DNA from: Wurfbainia villosa | Lineage: Eukaryota; Streptophyta; Magnoliopsida; Zingiberales; Zingiberaceae | DNA length: 64,000 nt | Direction of reading: 5' to 3' | Assembly: GCA_025175895.1 (NCBI GenBank) | Contig: CM045990.1 | Span: 46,124,658 to 46,188,657, forward strand | The notes under the pieces: generated by a model | The model's input: the letters and a program-made list of their open reading frames with translations, nothing else | Database searches by the model: none | What the model was told of the DNA's origin: nothing | Position numbers and translations under genes: made by a program | Shown here: positions 58,366 to 64,000 of the stretch, piece after piece | Layout of the letters: each line of letters opens with the position of its first letter | How positions within the stretch are numbered: position 1 is the stretch's first letter

Positions 58366-58644
58366 TTACAATTCTTTGTTAGGCGGAACGGATGGAGTTT
58401 CTTTGCGCGGTCGGGGTTGGCGCAGTAGCTGTTGAAGATAAGACTGCTTCAAGAAGATTTGCTTGGACAGTTCTTTTTGGGACCCGATCAGTTGTTGGCG
58501 CAGGGAACGATTGTTGGCGGAGGTTTCCTCTAGCTGTTGCTGTAAACACCTCACTTGTTCCTCCAAGACGACTATGTACCGGCGGTCATTTATCTGTTCT
58601 TTAGAAGGCGAGGAACTGCTGCCCTGTTCCGATATTCTGTCCAT
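58366..58644 (-). CDS. Antisense gene C, small coiled-coil protein (92 aa)
   Basis: ATG at 58644 gives MDRISEQGSSSSPSKEQIND, a Ser-rich start, then a clear heptad region (YIVVLEEQVRCLQQQLEETS, LRQQLIGSQKELSKQ) and a basic, Pro-rich end (RQPRPRKETPSVPPNKEL). It is open from start to stop in this copy and broken in the other (45282-45545). It resembles the coiled-coil tail of gene A proteins in style, but I cannot link them. It could be an exon of a longer antisense transcript. Confidence 0.5.
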   Translation of the reverse strand: MDRISEQGSSSSPSKEQINDRRYIVVLEEQVRCLQQQLEETSANNRSLRQQLIGSQKELSKQIFLKQSYLQQLLRQPRPRKETPSVPPNKEL

Positions 58645-59004
58645 GACAAGCTAAGGAAAAAGGAGAATGGTGGAAGCTATCAGGTAAACGTCGGTGGATT
58701 TTTATAGCAACGAAGGGGAGGAATGCATTTATTGGTAGAAGAGGTAGGGACCATAAATGCCAGTAAAGAAAGGGAAACGTGGAGGCGGTAGTGGGAAGGT
58801 CGACGGGAAGACAACCGTAATTAAGAGGGTCCGAATCCCTGAGAACTGACAGAAAAGTGTGTGTTCGGATCCGGGTACCATCCTTCTGAAAATAGAAACC
58901 TTACTTCTACAGAAAAAAGACAAAAGCAGATATCGTTTTCCTTCTTTGTTTCATTAATATATTTGAAATAATTACATTGGCTTGATTTATATGCATTTTC
59001 CCGA
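58645..59004. other. Spacer between antisense genes C and B
   Basis: AT- and purine-rich stretch matching about 44958-45281 in reverse. The small frame 58729-58923 (minus) is present in both copies only as similar text. No gene is supported. Confidence 0.45.
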
Positions 59005-59442
59005 TTACTCTTGGATGATGAGACGATGTCTCTTTGGGGAGAAGGAGCCAATATGACTCGGAAACGCCGCTTGAGGTGGAGGAAGAACTGGTGGACCTTC
59101 ATCGAAAGGGGAAGGAAGAGTCCTCGCCGGGGGAACTGGCACGAAAGCCAATGCTGGCGGAAGTGGGGGAAGATCAGCGGCCGCATGAGGATCTCCCACC
59201 GTATACTCCCACGTGAAGGGAGGATTCCACACCCTGTTGCGGAAGGAAGGAGGGAAAGGAGCGTGGAAGGATCTCTACCGAGGGTTGGGAGTTGGACCGG
59301 AAGGCGGAAAAGGTAGGGGATGGAAGACTGAAGTGGCGGTTGACTGGGTCTCCGAATCTGCATCATCCTCAAAGACCCAGTCCTGTATTTCAAAAGACTC
59401 TGATTCTGAAGAAATTTCAATGGGATGCCCTGCTGAAGCCAT
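59005..59442 (-). pseudogene. Antisense gene B, short acidic/Pro-rich protein, one stop
   Basis: From ATG at 59442 the frame reads MASAGHPIEISSESESFEIQ then DWVFEDDADSETQSTATSVF and a Pro-rich segment, a single TAG near 59275, and then goes on in the same frame through VWNPPFTWEYTVGDPHAAAD, PPLPPALAFVPVPP and SHIGSFSPKRHRLIIQE to 59005, 146 codons in all. In the other copy the place of the TAG reads as Arg, but that copy has an earlier stop. SSESES and the EDDADSE run are acidic. No family is recognised. Confidence 0.5.
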
Positions 59443-59626
59443 GATGGTAAGATAACAGAACGAAGACAAGGGGGACGAAGGATATATAATGGAAGGAGAA
59501 TGGCGAAAAAGTTCTGGGGAAGGGGGAGAAGACGAAGAGGTTGGCATCTTTTCCGAAGCTGGAGGAAGGATAGGGAAAATCAATGGGCAAAAGGCCATTT
59601 AAAGTGATGTTCGAACTAAAATCGGG

Positions 59627-59905
59627 TTGGATGTGGATACTAGTAGGCAAAATCCCGTAAGAGAGCCCCGAACCAGTCAGGCGATGGCATTATATGGTAC
59701 AGGTAAAGAAATAACAAGGGAAAGCTCAAAATTGGTCCAGAAACCCCGACTCGCTAGAGAACACGCAAAGACCGTAATGGACAGACATATTGATAAAAGT
59801 CAGCTCTTAACAATAAAGAAAAAGTTATTACAAAAAAGACAGTACTGGAGGTTACAGTTCAAATCGTTCGGGGGAACATTTAGCCAACGCCGATACAGGA
59901 TCTAA
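59627..59905 (+). other. 92-codon sense-strand frame overlapping the end of gene A
   Basis: Open from ATG at 59627 (MDVDTSRQNPVREPRTSQAM) to a basic end (KKKLLQKRQYWRLQFKSFGG). The same frame is open in the minus copy (44051-44323). It reads in the element's own direction and lies opposite the last codons of antisense gene A. It may be chance, but both copies keep it while neighbouring frames are broken. Confidence 0.25.
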
Positions 59906-62016
59906 GTGGCTGGTGTCCACGCCAGGAGGCGGATATCCTTGTTCGGCATTTTGAGCCACAACCCCCTCGAAACCTAATATGAACAAGTCTACTCCCTTCT
60001 TGACGTATCTGCTCTTGAGGTCAGCTTCCTGCTCCTTCATTTGATTTTGACACTGGGCTAGTTGGGCTCGATCCGCCGGCCTCCGCCATAGCATCTTTCT
60101 GGTCATCAGATGGCTCACGACCCACAAAAAAGAGCTTCATGATATTCTTGATGAAGAAGGGCTTGCTGCTGAGCCATCGTGGACAAGGTTTGAGGAAGAG
60201 CTGCCACCAGGGAAGAGAGCTCCGCTCATTTCTCTGTACAAGATTTCCTGGTAGCCTCTCAAGCTTGACGCTCCAATTGGAGCCTGGAGCGCTCCTGCTG
60301 AAGCTGTAGGATGGTGGTTGAGGATTTTGCAGAGTCAATCGTGGCATCTCCCAGGTGCCCTTTATACTCCTCGCCTTCGCGCCAATTCATCTATCTGTTG
60401 CAGCTCACTAGACTGGAGGAAAATTCGCTGCTCCAATTCCTCATTCTTCCACTGCAGCTCTTCTTTCTCACTCTGAAGCAGAGCCACTTGCATCATTGCG
60501 TCTTCGCATTGGCCCCTCATATCCTTTTCTTTCGCCTCTTGCTCGCTCGCTGGGCCGACGAGCTTTTTCGCTGAGACACGGCGGCCAAGTGGCGAGTTTC
60601 TGATTGATTGAATCGGGCCGATGGGTTATCATACTACTATATTGGGTGGCGGCTCAAGAAGAACAAGCTATTAGTACATGCCAAGATATGAAAATAGGCA
60701 GGTGAAGAAGAAATGAAGAAACAATAGATACCTCCGATGAGTTTGCCTACTTGTTCACAAGGGGCACAGACGCTGATTGATTAAGAACTTCACCTCCGAA
60801 GGATGCCGAATTTTCAGAAGGATCCTAATGTGGCCCTCGGAGGAACGGGAATAGAGGGTCCTCCTTCGGAAGGGTCCGAGTGGAAGAGCAGGAGCCGCCT
60901 CGGGTCGGAAGGTTTGGGAGCGGGGGGAAGTTCTGTAGGAGAGAGGAGGCAGTGCAGGCGGGACGGGAAGAATGTAAAAAATGGGAGGGGAAATCCTCTC
61001 CTTGAGGAAATGAAGAAGGGGAAGGGGAAGTATTGCCTCCTCTCCTTGGTTCATAAATGGATAGGGAACGAGCCTCTAACTGGTCCGAAGATGAGGGAGG
61101 AAGAGCCGAGGAACTCGAGGCTCCTTTCTTGATAAGCCGTAGCTTTTTACGAGGAGATGATGGAACTGGGGTTGATTTACCTCTTTTGGTCGAGGTTTTC
61201 TTCTTCTTCTCGGCCTCAATCGCCTCTCCTTCTACTAAAGCCTTCTGCATCAGGTTATCTGCAAGGTATGTTGTCAGGAAAGATGGATAACGCAGAAATG
61301 AAGTCCTATTGCCAGTTAAATAGCACCCTACCTACAGCAACCGAAGTCGTCAGAGGTAGAGGAGACAATCCAAAATGACGCAAGAGGGGAGTCTCTAGCA
61401 GCTGGTTCGAACAGTAGTGTAGCTCTCCTAAAACTCTATACACCTCCGGGAAAGGACATTTGGTCCTCATGTCCCGGAAGGAAGGTAATTCGGGAAGGTC
61501 TACCTTCCAAGTATCAGAATAAGGTAAAGACTCAGGAAGTTGTACAAAGAAGTATAGTGCTTCCCAGCCCTTGTGGGAAGTAGGCAGGTTCACCAGAAAT
61601 TGGCAGTCTGAACGACTAGACAAATAGAAGAGGCCTGCCTTAGAAGACTTTAATTGGAAGAAGCAATGGAATAGTTCTGGGGTCAAAGGGAGGTTCAAAT
61701 GTTGGAATACTATGTGGGCTCCCGATAGAATTCAGAAGGAGTTGGGGGTGAATTGGTTCAGGGGTAGTCCATAGAAGTCTAGAAGGTCCAAATAGACCGA
61801 GGGTACCGGCAGGGATAGGCCGTTAAGAAATTGTTCGGAGAAAAAGCAGGTCAAGCCAGGAGGAGGGTTGTGAGGTCGATGTATTTTAGTTGTGAAGCAG
61901 CATTTTATAGAGGGGGCTATGTAGTCATTTTTAATGTTAAAGAAGTAATGGTTGCAATCTAACTGAGTTACAGTGTTTTAGTAACAGGCACGTGGAAGGG
62001 TGGTCCTAGGAGCCAT
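59852..62016 (-). pseudogene. Antisense gene A in nested copy, broken
   Basis: Counterpart of 41940-44104. ATG at 62016; a TAA arises near codon 14 (PRACY then stop, where the other copy has PPAWYEH). The Transposase_28-like domain is then largely open (HKGWEALYFFVQLPE, 61698-61306). The first intron sits at about 61259-61331. Exon 2 has KKKKTSTKRGK and KKLRLIKKG (61250-60825). The second intron acceptor reads TTGAG instead of TTCAG near 60650. The C-terminus is intact and more complete than in the other copy (CQNQMKEQEADLKSRYVKKG, then ALAKCSPERFEL at 59852). Different lesions in the two copies mean neither is inherited from the same dead parent at these sites. Confidence 0.7.
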
Positions 62017-62380
62017 GGGTGTTAAACTAAGCAGCACTTACTGGGGAAAGGGAGAATCGCGTGAGAAGGGGGGACTGACCAAAACACCGCCGGTGAAAAT
62101 CACGGAAGAAGAAGAACAGACTGGATTGTTAGACACGCTAAATGATACCTAAGAGGAGAAGGCGGAGGTTTATATAGGGTTTCCCGTGACGATTCAATTT
62201 CACGGAGAGAGAAGGAGAAGCGGAGCCCATGGGCCCATCGGGCCGCCTCGAGGGCATACAAGGGAGTTATAAAGGAAAAGGTGGATTCAAGCGGAGGAAT
62301 GAAGAATAGGGCATAAACTTTACGCACATTTGGAGAGTCAAGCTTATAACTTCGCTTGACTATTTTTCGGGGTTGACTAA
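62017..62380 (-). promoter_or_regulatory. Probable antisense promoter region and inner edge of 3' LTR
   Basis: On the minus strand the TATA-like CCCTATATAAACC lies near 62168-62180 upstream of gene A. Next to the LTR lies AGTCAAGC (62337-62344) with its inverted partner GCTTGACT (62354-62361). The last bases before the LTR are TCGGGGTTGACTAA, not a normal polypurine tract. Confidence 0.5.
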
Positions 62381-63583
62381 TGATACTACTGGTACTTTTC
62401 TACCTAATTCCCAATGGAAGAGTTAGCAGGTAACCCGTGACCCGTCCCCAAAACACCTAGTTCAGCCAAAAGGGAAAAAGGAGAAATAGTTCGGGCGAGA
62501 GCTATCAAAAGCCATTGATATGGGCGAGAGTTATCAGAAGCCATGGGCACGGGCGAGAGTTAGACGAAGCCATTGACACGGGCGAGAGTTAGACGAAGCC
62601 ATTGACACGGCCGAGAGTTATCGGAAGTAATTGACACGGGCGCAAGTAGCGAGAGCCATCGGCACGGGCGAATGCTAGAAGCAAGGGACGCAGGTGGAGA
62701 AGAGGCGGAAGGCACTTCTCTAACAGAAGACTAGGAACTGGTTCAATTAGGCAATTCCAGAAGCCAATGGGATGGAGGAAGGGTCAACTCAACCTAATCG
62801 ACGCGAAAGAAGTTTGGTACGGGCAAAAGGAGAATTGGTTCGGTTTAAGGAGAAACCCTAAGGCTAGGTCACCTATGGTATAGGGGCCTAAGTTAACTTC
62901 ACCCAAAGCAGAGGGGTGAGGGAGACAGTTTAACCTCGTTGCCTGAAAAGTAAAGGAAAAGGAACTATGCAACGGCTTGGGGGGCCCCACGCAATATTCG
63001 GGGGAGTCCTCGTTCCTCATATGTGTAACAGAATTATTCTCCAGGAGGAGATGGTGGCCACGTGTACGATGGAGATAATCCACGACGTTACGTTGAAGGA
63101 GGAGAGAAGATAAAAGGGAGAGAGGGAGGAAAAGAAAGGGGATCGATCCGCGAGCATTGGCATCCAGCAAGAGAGAAGAGGAGACGAGAGAAAAGGAAGA
63201 ACGGTCTTGCCGGAGAAGGGGGCCGGAGATCTGCTATTTGTTAAGTCTCTTGTATTTTCCTCATCTTGTAACATCATTGTAAGAGGTCCTTTCTCCTCCA
63301 CCTTCGGAAACTTGCTTTCTGTAAAGGAGGATCTTCATAGTGAAAGTGCTTAGGCACCGCATCTGGTGAGAAACCTCACCCCCGTGGAGTAGGAATCCTT
63401 ATTCCGAACCACGTTACATCTCGTGTCTGAATCTCGATTGCTGGTGTCGGGTTTCCGCGTTTCGTCTACTTCATTTTCTTATTCTTTACTGATCGCTGCC
63501 GGGGCAGAATACTCCGAGACCTCCCTCATCGCTTCATCGCCTTGAAAACGGAGCGAACGGATTTTTCCCCTGCACCCGCATCA
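62381..63583 (+). repeat. Tat LTR 3: 3' LTR of nested copy
   Basis: From TGATACTACTGG to CACCCGCATCA, followed by TTCAG. It holds the ~30-bp minisatellite (62490-62665) and is closer in several places to LTR 1 than to LTR 2, for example in CATCTGGTGAGAAACC and the cleaner hexamer ATTCGGGGG. Confidence 0.9.
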
Positions 63584-63588
63584 TTCAG
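63584..63588. repeat. Target site duplication TTCAG (right)
   Basis: Partner of 47458-47462. The next text, AAATCGCCCTCTTCTTCCC, continues gene D of the minus-strand Tat element. Confidence 0.95.
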
Positions 63589-64000
63589 AAATCGCCCTCT
63601 TCTTCCCCGCAACCTGGGGAGGCATCTGGGAAGGAGATGCCCTCATGCCAGCCGGTGACAGAGGTTATACCACCCCAGTCTTCTCTTTCCCCGGCCCGTT
63701 ATTCCTCTCTTGAACCCATGGCGATTGACCTTCCTTCACCGCCAGCTTCCCCCTTTGTTTATCGCCTGAAGAGTCCTTCCCTTCCGGTGGACCCTAACCA
63801 GGGTCCTTCTACTTCTAAAATCCCCATTGAAGGCTTCCCCGACCCAGCGCTCATCATCTCATCTTCTCCAGAACCCTCCTCCGATCAGCCTCCTTCCATT
63901 TTTCCTTCTGACTTCATCTCCCAAACAAACATGACGCCCATTCCCCCCGCATCTCCGGATATGCCATCCTTGACCACCATTTCCATGGGCCTTTTGAATG
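63589..64000 (-). mobile_element. Minus-strand Tat element, resumes after nested copy
   Basis: Matches 55370-55772 in reverse (GCATCTGGGAAGGAGATGC, CCAGCCGGTGACAGAGG). It runs off the window, where integrase, RT, gag and 5' LTR of this copy are expected. Confidence 0.9.
63637..64000 (+). CDS. Antisense gene D, continuing frame, partial at window edge
   Basis: ATG at 63637 opens MPSCQPVTEVIPPQSSLSPA and stays open to the last base of the window. It corresponds to the 205-codon frame 55728-55111 of the nested copy and is Ser/Pro-rich (PSPPASPFVYRLKSPSLPVD, PALIISSSPEPSSDQPPS). Whether translation starts here or in the upstream exon at 47225 is open. The function is unknown. Confidence 0.5.
   Translation, partial: MPSCQPVTEVIPPQSSLSPARYSSLEPMAIDLPSPPASPFVYRLKSPSLPVDPNQGPSTSKIPIEGFPDPALIISSSPEPSSDQPPSIFPSDFISQTNMTPIPPASPDMPSLTTISMGLLN

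Larger units (their letters stand above)
47463..63583 (+). mobile_element. Nested plus-strand Tat-lineage Gypsy element, full length
   Basis: 16.1 kb between LTR 2 and LTR 3 with a 5-bp TTCAG duplication. Order: LTR, primer site TGGCGCCGTCTGTGGGAAC, gag, protease, RT, RNase H, second RNase H, integrase, then 8.4 kb with antisense genes and the 91-bp array, then LTR. The second RNase H and the antisense frames before the 3' LTR are hallmarks of the Tat clade (Retand, Grande, Ogre group). It inserted into a same-family element in the opposite orientation. Confidence 0.93.
55789..63583. repeat. Inverted repeat, right arm (partner 40366-47457)
   Basis: Reading 63583 leftwards reproduces 40366 rightwards: LTR, gene A, gene B, gene C, 91-bp array, start of gene D. 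Local differences are indels and array length. Arms are about 7.1 and 7.8 kb with about 8.3 kb between them. Confidence 0.92.

Noticed and set aside
40366..63583. A true palindromic duplication of chromosomal DNA
   Set aside because: The TTCAG duplication at 47458 and 63584 and the LTRs show it is one element inserted into another of the same family.

Overview
The window looks like an intergenic, transposon-packed stretch of a large flowering-plant nuclear genome. There are spliced plant-type transposase genes and four plant LTR-retrotransposon lineages: Ty1/Copia with initiator-tRNA primer sites, a Ty3/Gypsy chromovirus of Tekay/Del type, Athila, and Tat with a second, archaeal-type RNase H. 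There is also a CACTA (En/Spm) DNA transposon. I see no complete host gene, no tRNA or rRNA gene and no CRISPR. The species cannot be fixed from the sequence alone.

Layout. 1-7.8 kb: tandem repeats, a decayed gag-only Copia element on + (LTR end, primer site, broken gag, polypurine tract, truncated 3' LTR) and a related LTR fragment on -. 7.8-36.6 kb: probably one Athila 5' LTR split twice, first by a Tekay-like Gypsy element with 3.8-kb LTRs (8615-20608), then by a CACTA element (21615-36398, TTA target duplication). The CACTA transposase genes are on -. Its second gene is itself split by a younger, structurally complete gag-only Copia element (23859-30658, -) whose 565-codon gag is open. 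36.6-39.1 kb: the decayed Athila body. 39.1-40.4 kb: short host-gene-like debris. 40.4-64 kb: a Tat-lineage Gypsy element on - (3' LTR at 40366-41569, then its 3' internal half, resuming at 63584), into which a second copy of the same family has inserted on + (47463-63583, TTCAG duplication). The two copies form an inverted repeat with arms of about 7 kb.

How the parts work. The Tat + copy has gag, protease, reverse transcriptase, two RNase H domains and integrase in order, disabled by one stop and several frameshifts. Its 8.4 kb between integrase and 3' LTR carries several open frames on the opposite strand. One is a multi-exon gene whose introns can be read from splice sites that rescue the frame. 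A 91-bp tandem array with about 20 units lies between these frames. The CACTA element has a TNP2-type transposase, an acidic-tailed En/Spm-type second protein, subterminal repeats built on the word TTCGTCGC, and a GC-rich leader like the control region of maize Spm. The Copia element at 23859-30658 supplies only a capsid protein and would need reverse transcriptase and integrase from a relative.

Most worth a second look: the spliced antisense gene set in the Tat family; short perfect hairpins carried once per unit in tandem arrays of unrelated elements; the 35-bp flank duplication with a clipped LTR end at the Copia insertion; a palindromic word centred on CAGTCGACTG shared by CACTA and Copia; and the 7-kb inverted repeat made by self-insertion.
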